Assembly: GCA_966250015.1 (NCBI GenBank)
Contig: CBINFS010000009.1
Span: 72,772 to 136,771, forward strand
Direction of reading: 5' to 3'
Length of the DNA stretch: 64,000 nucleotides
From: CBINFS01 sp966250015
Lineage (GTDB): Bacteria; Bacteroidota; Rhodothermia; Rhodothermales; DASSAV01
Below are positions 41,353 through 50,580 of this stretch, one piece after another (the stretch's first letter is position 1; each line of letters starts with the position of its first letter). The notes beneath the pieces were generated by a model. That model ran no database searches. It was not told the DNA's origin and saw nothing but the letters and a program-made list of their open reading frames with translations. A program made the position numbers and the translations under genes.

Positions 41353-42232
41353 TACAGAGCATCTCGACAACATCAAGGAAGCCCTTCAGAGCTTTCTAAC
41401 CATGCTGATCGGAGACGAGGCGCCGTTACAGGTTGACCCGCCCGTGACGACGACGTTCAGCGAAGCCCAGGCTCAGACGCCGGCATACATCGTGGTGCTG
41501 GCTAAACCGACGCCTAGCAATCCGGGGTTTGCGGTCATGCTCGACGGAAACTGCCTTTCCGTTTTCTCCAGAGCCATGCTCGGAGAAGAGATCGGCATCA
41601 ACGACGAAGGCGCTGAGGACCTGCTCCGCGAGCTGGCGGCGCAGGGTTACGGGGCCGTTCGTAATCAGATGGCAGCGACGGGGACAAAATTGCCGGACCG
41701 GCCTTTTGAAATCCTGAAGCCGGGAAATCCGATTTCACCCGGGCTGCTACCCGACCAGCTAATCGAGATCAACTTCGGTATCAAAACGAGCGACAAGGTG
41801 CTGGGTGGATTCGTTCTGTGGCCATCTGCCGTAGAGCAACCCAGGCGTGAGCAACCGGCCAGCCAGCCGACGGCGGCGTCGAAACGGGCTGCTGCCCCCC
41901 ATCAACCCGTTCCGGTTGCGCCCGTCACATTCCCGGACCTCGGCCACGAATCCGCCGGTGGCGACGGCGTCGGCGGCAACTTCGGGCTGCTCGCAGAAGT
42001 CGAGCTGGAGGTGACGGTCGAGCTGGGGCGGCGCAAGCTCCCACTCGCCGACATGCTGCGCCTGACGACGGGAAGCGTCATCGAGCTTGAAAAACTGGTT
42101 GGCGAGCCGCTCGAAGTCTACGCAAACGGCCGTCTCATCGCCGAGGGCGAAGCCGTCGTGATCGACGAGCAATTCGGCATCCGCATCACGAGCCTCGCAA
42201 CGAACCGCCAGCGGACGAAAGCCTTTCTCTAA
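41339..42232 (+). CDS. fliN: Flagellar motor switch protein FliN/FliY with N-terminal CheC/CheX-like domain
   Basis: A C-ring protein of 297 aa, about twice a normal FliN. The C-terminal SpoA domain (about 215-290) is standard: EVELEVTVELGRRKLPLADMLRLTTGSVIELEKLVGEPLEVYANGRLIAEGEAVV. Residues 1-165 resemble a CheC/CheX-type domain (LDNIKEALQSFLTMLIG, LRELAAQGYGAVRNQM), and a Pro/Ala-rich linker (about 170-200) joins the two. FliY proteins have a similar plan and may dephosphorylate CheY-P. A clear CheC active-site E-x2-N signature is not obvious, so phosphatase activity is uncertain. The ATG at 41339 overlaps fliM. Confidence 0.88.
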   Translation: MNSVNTEHLDNIKEALQSFLTMLIGDEAPLQVDPPVTTTFSEAQAQTPAYIVVLAKPTPSNPGFAVMLDGNCLSVFSRAMLGEEIGINDEGAEDLLRELAAQGYGAVRNQMAATGTKLPDRPFEILKPGNPISPGLLPDQLIEINFGIKTSDKVLGGFVLWPSAVEQPRREQPASQPTAASKRAAAPHQPVPVAPVTFPDLGHESAGGDGVGGNFGLLAEVELEVTVELGRRKLPLADMLRLTTGSVIELEKLVGEPLEVYANGRLIAEGEAVVIDEQFGIRITSLATNRQRTKAFL

Positions 42233-42233
42233 C

Positions 42234-42248
42234 TGGCACTTTTTTCGC
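42234..42248 (+). promoter_or_regulatory. Sigma54-type promoter upstream of fliO
   Basis: TGGCACTTTTTTCGC has GG-N10-GC spacing with a strong TGGCAC -24 element. The -12 element is TCGC instead of TTGC. It lies directly after the fliN stop, about 85 bases before fliO. Confidence 0.55.
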
Positions 42249-42332
42249 GATAGGGTCTGAGTGGACGACCCGCCCCCATAAAAACGGGCCGGGAAGCCTT
42301 TTCCATGCAACAGATGCCTCATCGCGAGCAAA

Positions 42333-42941
42333 ATGTTCCGTTTGACCAAGTCCGATCACGCGGCGCCGGCAATAAAAAGCAGAAACGCCCTTCGCCGTGC
42401 GCTTCTACTGGCAGGCGCGCTGCTTTTACTCTGGTTTGCAACCCGTCTGATACCAGGCTCAACGCCCCCACCGTACACGGAGTACAGCGACGACGCCGGT
42501 GCGCTGGCCGCACACGTTGACCTTCGGGAGGATTCGAAGCCTAGGCCGCTGGTTGGACCCGGGTACCTGCTCGTTCTCCTGATTCTGGCAGGCGGTGCCG
42601 CTTTCGCCTTCTACCTTCACCGGAAGAACACCACCGGCAGCAGTCCCGAGAACACCCTTCGAGTCCTTGGGCAGCTTCAGTTTGCACCCGGGCAGCAGCT
42701 CAGGCTCGTCGCCTGCGGCGACGACGTGTTGCTCCTCGGGGTCACCTCCGGACAGATCACGCTTCTCAAAACCTATCCTTCCTCCTCATTCAATTACCCT
42801 ACACCTGATAAGGAAGGATCGTCCCGCGCCGAGGAATTTGAGTCCGCTCTCTCCACTCCCAATCGAATGAAGCAAAGTTTTTCTTCGGTGCTCGGAGCAT
42901 ACACGCGTGACGGCCACTTTGCACAGGAGGGACAGCGATGA
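42333..42941 (+). CDS. fliO: Flagellar biosynthetic protein FliO
   Basis: A membrane protein that helps assemble the FliP ring. The 202-aa product has hydrophobic helices at about 22-40 and 76-93 and the typical cytoplasmic beta domain (LGQLQFAPGQQLRLVACGDDVLLLGVTSGQI). It overlaps fliP by four bases (ATGA). Two membrane helices are more than the single one usual for FliO; the first may be a signal anchor. Confidence 0.86.
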   Translation: MFRLTKSDHAAPAIKSRNALRRALLLAGALLLLWFATRLIPGSTPPPYTEYSDDAGALAAHVDLREDSKPRPLVGPGYLLVLLILAGGAAFAFYLHRKNTTGSSPENTLRVLGQLQFAPGQQLRLVACGDDVLLLGVTSGQITLLKTYPSSSFNYPTPDKEGSSRAEEFESALSTPNRMKQSFSSVLGAYTRDGHFAQEGQR

Positions 42942-43795
42942 ATCGGCATTCGCTTTTCTTTGCCGCCCGGCTCCTGTTGCTTGCACTGTTGGTGTTTTGC
43001 TCTCTCGTGCCTCAGGTTGCGTGGAGCCAGGTTGCACCGGCCGATCCTGCTGCCACGGCTCAAGCTACAACCGATCCAAATGCGGTACAGAATCAGACAG
43101 GCGGCATGAATGTGTTGAACACGTTCAGCGCGCTTCCAAGTATCCGGTTGACGAACGACGAAGAAGGCTACGGCTTGCCGATCCAGCTCCTGCTCCTGTT
43201 GACCGTCCTCTCGCTGGCGCCTGCAATCGTCATCCTGATGACGAGCTTCACGCGGCTCGTCGTCATCTTCGGCATTCTTCGGACCGCACTCGGTACGCAT
43301 CAATCACCGCCGACACAGGTCATTACGGGGCTCGCTCTGTTCCTGACCTTTTTCATCATGGCGCCCGTTTTCCGCACGATCAACGATACCGCCCTCCAGC
43401 CTTACATACGTGGAGACATCACGCAGGAAGTGGCAGTCGAGAGAGCGACTGGGCCGATGAAGCAGTTCATGCTGAACCAGACACGTGAAAAGGATCTGAT
43501 GCTGTTCATGGACATTGCGAAGATTGAGTCCTTCGACAGCGCGGCGGACGTACCCCTGCACGTACTCGTGCCCTCTTTCGTGATCAGTGAGCTTCGGATC
43601 GCCTTCCAGATCGGGTTTATGATTTTCCTGCCCTTCCTGATCGTAGACCTCATCGTGGCGAGCGTACTGATGAGCATGGGTATGATGATGTTGCCCCCCG
43701 TCATGGTATCCCTACCCCTGAAGCTGCTCCTTTTCGTTCTCTCCGACGGCTGGTACCTGATCGTCCAGTCTGTCGTCCAGGGATACCGACTCTGA
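42938..43795 (+). CDS. fliP: Flagellar export gate protein FliP
   Basis: The core of the export pore with FliQ and FliR. The 285-aa product has a cleavable signal peptide (MNRHSLFFAARLLLLALLVF...VAWSQ), four membrane segments and the family motifs MTSFTRLVVIFGILRTALGT and MSMGMMMLPPVMVSLPLKLLLFVL. The start overlaps fliO. Confidence 0.97.
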   Translation: MNRHSLFFAARLLLLALLVFCSLVPQVAWSQVAPADPAATAQATTDPNAVQNQTGGMNVLNTFSALPSIRLTNDEEGYGLPIQLLLLLTVLSLAPAIVILMTSFTRLVVIFGILRTALGTHQSPPTQVITGLALFLTFFIMAPVFRTINDTALQPYIRGDITQEVAVERATGPMKQFMLNQTREKDLMLFMDIAKIESFDSAADVPLHVLVPSFVISELRIAFQIGFMIFLPFLIVDLIVASVLMSMGMMMLPPVMVSLPLKLLLFVLSDGWYLIVQSVVQGYRL

Positions 43796-43827
43796 TTTTT
43801 TAACCGAACCAAACGAGCACTGGATAG

Positions 43828-44097
43828 ATGAACACCGACGTTGCCCTTTTCTGGGTTCAGGAAGCAATAAAAACCGCCGTATTACTCACTGGTCCCCTGC
43901 TTGGTGCAGCACTCGTCGTGGGACTGATCGTGAGTCTCATACAGGCGGTCACGTCGATCCAGGAAATGACGCTGAGCTACATCCCCAAGATGATCGCGGT
44001 CGGAACGGTCATCCTGTTCCTTGCTCCCTGGATGCTACAGATCCTGACGGACTTCGCCACGCACATCTTCGCGTTCGTTCCACTGATTTCAAATTGA
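43828..44097 (+). CDS. fliQ: Flagellar export gate protein FliQ
   Basis: An 89-aa protein with two membrane helices (about 15-38 and 50-75), including LGAALVVGLIVSLIQAVTSIQEMTLSYIPK, the usual FliQ core. It lies 32 bases after fliP and 32 before fliR. Confidence 0.95.
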   Translation: MNTDVALFWVQEAIKTAVLLTGPLLGAALVVGLIVSLIQAVTSIQEMTLSYIPKMIAVGTVILFLAPWMLQILTDFATHIFAFVPLISN

Positions 44098-44129
44098 AGT
44101 CCTGCCATACGATCGATCGGTAAGCCGCC

Positions 44130-44906
44130 GTGTCATTCCTCGATCCGGAATATCTGCTGCGCGTCTTCCTCATATTCGTGAGGATAGGAGGACTAGTGGC
44201 GGTCGCTCCGTTCTTTTCGAACCAGTCATTTCCGATACAGGTAAAAGTATTCCTTTCGGTATTGATGGCGTATGCCCTAAGTGGGCTCATACCGGGGCCG
44301 CTTCCCGAATACGCACTCTCGACCTTCGGACTGGTCTTCGCCATCATCATCGAGGTGTTTACCGGAATCGTCCTGGGGTTTGCTGCCCAGTTCATTTTCT
44401 GGACCATTCAGTTTGCCGGTGAAATACTCGGGTTCCAGATGGGTCTGGGACTTGCGCAGGTGATGGACCCTCTCAATGGTGAGCCGTCGAACCCGCTGGG
44501 CAGAATGCTCGGGTTGTTGTTCCTGATGGTATTTGTCCTATTGGAAGGCCATCACCAGGTGCTTCAGGCGCTGGTTGCGTCCTTCCAGGTGGTGCCGCTG
44601 GCAGGCGCGCGTCTGGCCGTGGCGGGGCCGCTCTTCCTCACGTGGACGGGTAACTTCCTCATGACCGCCCTCAGGCTCGCCTCGCCGTTCATGATTACCA
44701 TCTTCCTCGTCGATATTTCGCTGGGTATCTTTGCCCGCATGGCGCCTCAGACGGATCTTTTCTCTATCGGCCTGCCGGTGAAGATTTTTGTAGGGCTTGG
44801 CCTCTTCCTGTTTTACGTGCAAAACTTCGTCCCCGCCATTCCGGAAATGGTGTCGCAGATGTTCGACGACATGCTCCGGCTGATCGAGTCGCTCACACCG
44901 GTTTGA
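44130..44906 (+). CDS. fliR: Flagellar export gate protein FliR
   Basis: A 258-aa protein with about six membrane segments that closes the FliPQR pore. Family features include RIGGLVAVAPFFSNQSFPIQVK, GFQMGLGLAQVMDP and the C-terminal FSIGLPVKIFVGLGLF. It starts at GTG 44130. A 165-base spacer with a sigma54-like site separates it from flhB. Confidence 0.95.
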   Translation: MSFLDPEYLLRVFLIFVRIGGLVAVAPFFSNQSFPIQVKVFLSVLMAYALSGLIPGPLPEYALSTFGLVFAIIIEVFTGIVLGFAAQFIFWTIQFAGEILGFQMGLGLAQVMDPLNGEPSNPLGRMLGLLFLMVFVLLEGHHQVLQALVASFQVVPLAGARLAVAGPLFLTWTGNFLMTALRLASPFMITIFLVDISLGIFARMAPQTDLFSIGLPVKIFVGLGLFLFYVQNFVPAIPEMVSQMFDDMLRLIESLTPV

Positions 44907-45020
44907 CGTCTGGGAAAACCTTTCCAGCCCCACGCCAATTTTGTCTTCAGAATCCGCTCCTGTGGAGTCTTCCACCGGGAAAGCATCGCATATCCACCGG
45001 ATTCCAGACCGCTCGGTTGA

Positions 45021-45036
45021 TGGCACTGTTTTTTCA
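45021..45036 (+). promoter_or_regulatory. Weak sigma54-like site upstream of flhB
   Basis: TGGCACTGTTTTTTCA matches the -24 element well. At -12 it has TTTCA where TTGCA is expected, which loses the important G. It is about 36 bases before the flhB ATG. Confidence 0.4.
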
Positions 45037-45071
45037 TGCGAAAAGGTGGATAATCGACTTACCGTGCCCGA

Positions 45072-46133
45072 ATGAGCGACCGCCAAGACAAAACTTTTGA
45101 CCCGACACCACGACGCTACCAGAAGGCGCGTGAGGAAGGGAACGTATTCCGATCGAAGGAGATGGTGTCGATCGGATCGCTCCTGTTTGGTGCTTCGACG
45201 GTCCTGTTCGGGATGCCTGCGGCCTTTTCGACGCTCAAAACGCTCGCAAGCCGGGTATTCCTGGGGGCCACCTCCGGGCAGCTTACCCCGACGGCGATTC
45301 CGGTGCTCATCACCGATCTGGGTGTAAGTGTCGCCGCCATCATGGCTCCATTTTTTATGATGGTCATGACGGCGGGGATCGGGATTAACCTGCTCCAGTC
45401 GGGGCTCAACATAACGTTCAAGCCCCTCGAGCCAAAAGGTGAGCGCATCAGCCCGCTGAAGGGATTCAAACGGATTTTTTCCGGCCGAAGCCTCTTCGAG
45501 CTTTTCAAATCGCTTGCAAAGATTGCGCTGGTTGGCCCCATCGCCTACCACGCCATTTCCTCTCGCCTGCCAGAGATCCTGGTGCTACACCGCCAGCCAA
45601 TAGAGGGCGTGCTGGCGACGGCAGGCAACTGGATATTCGTCCTCCTGGCGCAAATGATCCTGGCGCTGCTCGGGCTCTCAGCCATTGACTTTGCTTTCGA
45701 GAAGTACCGCTATAAAAAAGACCTGATGATGGACCATCAGGAGGTAAAGGACGAGGTCAAAGAGCAGGAAGGCGACCCTCACATGAAAGGCCGGCGACGG
45801 CAGTTTGCGAGAGAGCTGCTGCGTCGCCCACGGTTGGACCACGCAGTGCTCAAGGCGGACGTCGTGATCACCAACCCCACGCACTATGCCGTAGCGCTGC
45901 GTTACGATCCCACAGAGGCAGACGCGCCCAGAGTGGTCGCCAAGGGTATTCGCAAGCGGGCGCTTCGCATCAAGGAGCTCGCACGTGAATACGGCATCCC
46001 GACCGTGGAGGACCGCCCCCTCGCCCGGGCGCTGTACGATACCGTACCGGAAGAACGGGAGATTCCGGAAGACCTTTATCCGGCCGTCGCAGCCATTCTC
46101 GCTGAGATTTACCGAAGGCGTGGACGTCGTTAA
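45072..46133 (+). CDS. flhB: Flagellar export switch protein FlhB
   Basis: An inner-membrane export component that switches specificity after self-cleavage. The 353-aa product begins DKTFDPTPRRYQKAREEGNVFRSKE, has four membrane helices (about 30-210), and carries the autocleavage motif NPTH in VVITNPTHYAVALRYDP at about residues 262-278. The hydrophilic C-terminal domain ends in a short Arg-rich tail. Confidence 0.97.
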   Translation: MSDRQDKTFDPTPRRYQKAREEGNVFRSKEMVSIGSLLFGASTVLFGMPAAFSTLKTLASRVFLGATSGQLTPTAIPVLITDLGVSVAAIMAPFFMMVMTAGIGINLLQSGLNITFKPLEPKGERISPLKGFKRIFSGRSLFELFKSLAKIALVGPIAYHAISSRLPEILVLHRQPIEGVLATAGNWIFVLLAQMILALLGLSAIDFAFEKYRYKKDLMMDHQEVKDEVKEQEGDPHMKGRRRQFARELLRRPRLDHAVLKADVVITNPTHYAVALRYDPTEADAPRVVAKGIRKRALRIKELAREYGIPTVEDRPLARALYDTVPEEREIPEDLYPAVAAILAEIYRRRGRR

Positions 46134-46170
46134 GGCAACCTACTAATAAGAAAAAAGGCAGATAAGGAAC

Positions 46171-48240
46171 GTGAGTGCTAACACCATGACCATAGAGGCG
46201 CCCCAGGTAAAATGGGTGAACTCCGAGATGATGATCGCGGGCGGAATCGTTACGATTCTGCTCGTCATGATCGTCCCCATACCCACGTTCCTGCTCGACA
46301 TCCTCCTCGCAACGAACATCGCGATCAGCCTTGCCGTGCTCCTGACGGCGTTTTACGCGCTGCGGCCGCTCGACTTCGCCATCTTCCCGGGGATGTTGCT
46401 CATCACCACGCTTTTCCGGCTGTCGCTGAACGTGGCGTCCACCCGGCTGATCCTCAGCAGGGGCGAAGCGGGCGAGCTGATCGCTGCCTTCGGCCAGTTC
46501 GTCGTTTCGGGCAACTACGTGGTCGGCTCCATCATGTTCATCGTGCTGGTGCTGATCAACTTTGTCGTGATCACGAAGGGGTCTGGCCGTATCGCGGAGG
46601 TTGCAGCAAGGTTCACGCTCGATGCCATGCCCGGTAAACAGATGGCCATCGACGCCGACCTGAACGCCGGATTGATCGACGAAAAAGAGGCCAGGAGACG
46701 CCGTGAAGAGGTGGGCCGAGAGGCGGACTTTTACGGGGCGATGGACGGTGCTAGCAAGTTCGTCCGAGGCGACGCGATTGCCGGCCTCATCATAACCGGG
46801 ATCAACGTAATAGGTGGGCTCATCATCGGCGTCCTCCAGGCGGGTATGTCCGCGGCGGATGCAGCGGCCCATTACACGCTGCTCTCGATCGGCGACGGTC
46901 TGGTCGCACAGATTCCCGCTCTGCTCATCTCGACCGCCGCCGGTATCATCGTATCCCGTGCGAGCGGTGAGGGCAACATCACACAGGACCTGCAGGGCCA
47001 GCTTTTTAAGAAGGCTCATCCCCTGTTGCTGACGGGCGGATTTCTGATCGTTCTCGGGCTTATACCCGGTCTGCCGCTGGTTCCGTTCTGGTTACTTGCA
47101 GCCGCGACCATGCTGATGGGACGCCAGCGGTTCCAGGCGGAGCAAAAGGAAGCGGCAGCTCTGGCCGAAACTCCCGCCGAGGAAAAAGAAGAGAGCGACA
47201 CGCCGACCGACCTGCTGCTCGTCGATCCGCTCGAGCTGGAAATCGGGTACGCCCTGATCTCCATCGTCGACCCGAGCCAGCATGGCGACCTCCTCGACCG
47301 GGTCAAAATGCTCCGGCAGCAGCTTGCCCTCGAGCTTGGCATCGTCATCCCCCCCGTCCGCATCCGGGACAACGTGAGCCTCGGGGCGAACCAGTACGTG
47401 ATCAAGCTTCGCGGTAATCCAATTGGATCGGGAGAGGTTCTCCCCAACTATCACCTCGCCCTGCTTCCCGACGAAATGGAGAATCCTCCGACCGGCATTC
47501 GAGTCAAAGACCCAACGTTCGGGCTTCCGGCCATCTGGATTGCGGATCGTAACCTCTCTGAGGCCGAACAGCTTGGCCTCACAGTGGTCGAAGCGCCGGC
47601 GGTCATCACCACACACCTTCTGGAGGTCCTCCGGAAGGTCGCACACCGCTTGCTCGACCGACAGGAGGTCAAAAAGCTGATCGACAAGGTCAAGGAAACC
47701 GCTCCTGCGCTCGTCGACGAGCTGGTGCCAAACCTGATGACGCTCGGTTCGATTCAAAAGGTGCTGAAACGGCTGCTCCAGGAGCGCATCCCCATCCGAG
47801 ACCTGGTTACGATCCTCGAGGCGCTGGCCGATCAGGCGCCCGTAACGAAAAACGTCGACGTCCTGACGGAGTACGTCCGAGCGGCGCTTGCACCGACCAT
47901 CAGCCGGCAGTTCGCAAGCCAGGATGGAACGGTCTACGCCTTCGTCCTTGATCCCATTTTGGAACAGCACTTGCTCGACAAGGCACAGGCAGGTGAGCTG
48001 AACCCGAACACGCTCGGCTTGAGTCCCGAACGTGCGGAAAAGATCGTGGTGGAGTCCGACCGGATAAGCAAGCGCATGATCGGGATGGGCCGTCCGCCGG
48101 TGCTGCTTACGTCGCCTGTGCTCCGGCCGACGTTATTCGGGTTCCTTTCGCCGATGGTACCGGACATTGCGGTGTTGTCGTACAACGACCTCACACCGGA
48201 TGCATCGATCGAGGTTGTCGAACAACTGAAGCTGCCGTAA
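46171..48240 (+). CDS. flhA: Flagellar export gate protein FlhA
   Basis: The large export gate component, 689 aa. The N-terminal half has about eight membrane segments and the FHIPEP-type loop region (RPLDFAIFPGMLLITTLFRLSLNVASTRLIL; PGKQMAIDADLNAGLIDEKEARRRREE). The C-terminal cytoplasmic domain (about 350-689) docks chaperone-substrate pairs. It starts at GTG 46171 behind AAGGA; ATG 46186 is possible but badly spaced. Confidence 0.97.
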   Translation: MSANTMTIEAPQVKWVNSEMMIAGGIVTILLVMIVPIPTFLLDILLATNIAISLAVLLTAFYALRPLDFAIFPGMLLITTLFRLSLNVASTRLILSRGEAGELIAAFGQFVVSGNYVVGSIMFIVLVLINFVVITKGSGRIAEVAARFTLDAMPGKQMAIDADLNAGLIDEKEARRRREEVGREADFYGAMDGASKFVRGDAIAGLIITGINVIGGLIIGVLQAGMSAADAAAHYTLLSIGDGLVAQIPALLISTAAGIIVSRASGEGNITQDLQGQLFKKAHPLLLTGGFLIVLGLIPGLPLVPFWLLAAATMLMGRQRFQAEQKEAAALAETPAEEKEESDTPTDLLLVDPLELEIGYALISIVDPSQHGDLLDRVKMLRQQLALELGIVIPPVRIRDNVSLGANQYVIKLRGNPIGSGEVLPNYHLALLPDEMENPPTGIRVKDPTFGLPAIWIADRNLSEAEQLGLTVVEAPAVITTHLLEVLRKVAHRLLDRQEVKKLIDKVKETAPALVDELVPNLMTLGSIQKVLKRLLQERIPIRDLVTILEALADQAPVTKNVDVLTEYVRAALAPTISRQFASQDGTVYAFVLDPILEQHLLDKAQAGELNPNTLGLSPERAEKIVVESDRISKRMIGMGRPPVLLTSPVLRPTLFGFLSPMVPDIAVLSYNDLTPDASIEVVEQLKLP

Positions 48241-48254
48241 TAGCAGGCTAATCC

Positions 48255-49592
48255 ATGAATGTCAAGACGCTAACAGGCCCCAGCATTCACGCTGCACTCG
48301 TAGAGGCTCGACGGCTCCTCGGAGACGATGTGATCCTCGTCGAGTCGGTCCCGCCCAGAGGCAACGAACCGGCTCGAGTAACGGTGCTGATCGATGAACC
48401 GCTGCCCTCCCGCAACACGGCACAGGTCCAGGCCACTACGACGGCGCCGACCGCACTTCCTTACGGATACAACTCCCAGGCAGTGCAGCGAACCACTGCG
48501 CCCGTCAATAAGCGCGTCCCGGAAGAATCTGCCGCGGGATCAGAAGTTGTAACCTCGCGGGGCGCCCAGCCCGCCGCCACCAGACCCGAACCGTCGGACG
48601 ATGCCCCGGGCACGACGACCCGTACGCAGGGGTCATTCAGGAGAGGAACCCTCTTCCCTGCCGGCAACGAAGAACTATCCACCGAACCCTCCAGAAAACC
48701 AACCTTCAGGATATCGGACGAGCTACGCGACCAGCAGCTTCGCCTGCTCCACGAACGGCTCGACCGGATAGAACGGACGTTCGCGGATGCCGTCATTGGC
48801 GCCTCCTTCCAGTGGGCAGCACAGCCGCTTTTTGCCGAGTTGCTACGTCTTGGTTTCACCGCCACAACCGTGAGCAAATTGTTCAGTGCAGTCGCCGAAT
48901 CCGGCCTCACGCCTGATACAGACGAAGAGGCCTTGCGGTGGGCGGTTGCTCGCGAGCTTAGAAATCTGCTCGACCTGAACGCTCCCAAGGTGTCGAACGG
49001 CACCCAGATGTTCGTCGGCCCCAGCGGCAGCGGCAAGACGTCGCTTCTGCTCAAGTTAGCCTGCAACAACAGCTTTTTCGGGCGCAGGCGTACCACTGCG
49101 ATCATCATCGCACCGGAAGACGCGGCTGAAACGAGCTACCTGAACCCCGTCGAATTGTACAGGCGCTTTGGCATTCCATCGCAGACGGTGGCCGACGAGG
49201 CCGACATGAATACGGCGCTCGAACGGGTGCAGCACTTCGATCAGATACTGATTGACACGCCGTCGATACCGGCCCAGGAAGCACCGGCGCGAAAGGCGTT
49301 GTTGCGGATAAAGCGCCTCACTGACCCGCTGGCGCCGCTGCACGTTCACCTTACGTTTAACGCGACCCGTGCCCTGGACGAATTCGACGAGGGCTACGTC
49401 CGGTCGCTCCCCATTCAGCCCGACACCCTGGCGCTTACACACCTGGATGAAGCACAACGGTGGGGGCGTGTGGCAGAGTGGCTGATGAAGCTCAAGCTGC
49501 CGGTGCAGTTTGCCGGCACGGGACCGCGTGTACCGGATGGCGTCACCGCTTTTTCGCCGACCTGGTTCATAGAGCAGATGATGCAGCTCTGA
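48255..49592 (+). CDS. flhF: FlhF-like SRP GTPase with degenerate GTPase motifs
   Basis: FlhF places the flagellum, usually at a pole. The 445-aa product has the FlhF N-terminus (MNVKTLTGPSIHAALVEARRLLGDDVILVES), a disordered linker (about 55-150), an N domain and the G domain from about 250. G1 is GPSGSGKTS, close to normal. The usual DTxR element is replaced by a PEDAAETSYLNP stretch, DTAGR by DTPSIP, and TKxDE by THLDE. GTP hydrolysis or binding may therefore be altered. It lies between flhA and flhG as in many polar flagellates. Confidence 0.9.
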   Translation: MNVKTLTGPSIHAALVEARRLLGDDVILVESVPPRGNEPARVTVLIDEPLPSRNTAQVQATTTAPTALPYGYNSQAVQRTTAPVNKRVPEESAAGSEVVTSRGAQPAATRPEPSDDAPGTTTRTQGSFRRGTLFPAGNEELSTEPSRKPTFRISDELRDQQLRLLHERLDRIERTFADAVIGASFQWAAQPLFAELLRLGFTATTVSKLFSAVAESGLTPDTDEEALRWAVARELRNLLDLNAPKVSNGTQMFVGPSGSGKTSLLLKLACNNSFFGRRRTTAIIIAPEDAAETSYLNPVELYRRFGIPSQTVADEADMNTALERVQHFDQILIDTPSIPAQEAPARKALLRIKRLTDPLAPLHVHLTFNATRALDEFDEGYVRSLPIQPDTLALTHLDEAQRWGRVAEWLMKLKLPVQFAGTGPRVPDGVTAFSPTWFIEQMMQL

Positions 49593-49643
49593 GCCGACGT
49601 TGAACCGAAGAGCTGAACCATTGACTTTCAGAGATAAACAGCA

Positions 49644-50378
49644 ATGAAGCGCAAATCGACTGTAATAAGCATCGTCAGCGGGAAGGGGGGTGTCGGGAAG
49701 AGCATCGTCGGGGTCAACCTCGCCGAGGTGCTCGCTTCCGGAGGTCACAGCGTTGCCCTCGTCGATGCCGATTTCGGCCAGGGCGCCTGCCGCATACTGC
49801 TAAACGAGTCCCCCGGAAGCACGCTGCTCGACGTTGCCGACCACGTCCGCCTGAGCCGGGACGTCATGCACCGAACCGCGTCCGGTATCACCCTGGTGGA
49901 GGCGGCCACCGAACCCGGACAGGCCGAGCACAGGCTGTACGGCGCACTCGACCAGATCGTGGCCGAGCTACGAAGCGGACACGAATTCGTACTGATCGAT
50001 ACCCCGGCCGGAGTAGACGGACCGGTACGTTGGGCGCTCGATAGGGCTGATCTGGGCCTGCTCGTGCTCGTCGGAGAACCCACTGCAATTGCCGACGCCT
50101 ATCGCCTGACCAAAATGATATGGCAGGTTGAGCCGGGTTATCCGTTCGGTACGGTTGTGAACTTTGCCGACTCAGAAGAGGATGCCCGAGGGGTCGTCGA
50201 ACGGTTCAACAAGGTCACGTCGCACTTCGTGGGGCCTGTCACGAACTTCCTGGGGTGGATCCCCTTCTCCGCCGTCATACGGCAGTCCGTTGCGGACCAG
50301 ACGCCTGTGGTTCGAAACGAAGGTCCTGTACGGGCGCAGTTCGAGCGAATAGCCGGGACGATTGCCGAAGACCTTTAA
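49644..50378 (+). CDS. flhG: Flagellar number regulator FlhG (MinD-like ATPase)
   Basis: A 244-aa MinD/ParA-type ATPase that works with FlhF to limit flagellar number. The deviant Walker A SGKGGVGKSIVGVNLAEVLA is at about 12-31 with the signature first Lys. Switch I/II regions include LVDADFGQG and VLIDTPAGV. It lacks an obvious long C-terminal amphipathic helix but ends in a helix (RAQFERIAGTIAEDL). It follows flhF by 51 bases. Confidence 0.92.
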   Translation: MKRKSTVISIVSGKGGVGKSIVGVNLAEVLASGGHSVALVDADFGQGACRILLNESPGSTLLDVADHVRLSRDVMHRTASGITLVEAATEPGQAEHRLYGALDQIVAELRSGHEFVLIDTPAGVDGPVRWALDRADLGLLVLVGEPTAIADAYRLTKMIWQVEPGYPFGTVVNFADSEEDARGVVERFNKVTSHFVGPVTNFLGWIPFSAVIRQSVADQTPVVRNEGPVRAQFERIAGTIAEDL

Positions 50379-50514
50379 AACAGACCGTAGCCGGATCGAG
50401 AGCAGGTAAAAATGGCCTCTGAAGCCCACATTTTTCCTTCTACCCCATGCCCGAAATCACGACATACTGCCATCTGAAACGGAAAAATGGTCCATTCAAG
50501 CCTTTTGGACCTCC

Positions 50515-50530
50515 CGGCACACATCTTGTA
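50515..50530 (+). promoter_or_regulatory. Possible sigma54-type promoter upstream of the fliA unit
   Basis: CGGCACACATCTTGTA keeps GGCAC and TTG with correct spacing. The first T and the C of the -12 GC are changed. It lies 51 bases before the small membrane protein gene that precedes fliA. Confidence 0.42.
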
Positions 50531-50580
50531 GTACGTTCTCACGGATTGTTCATCAATCAATAGCCACCAAACCCAACGTC

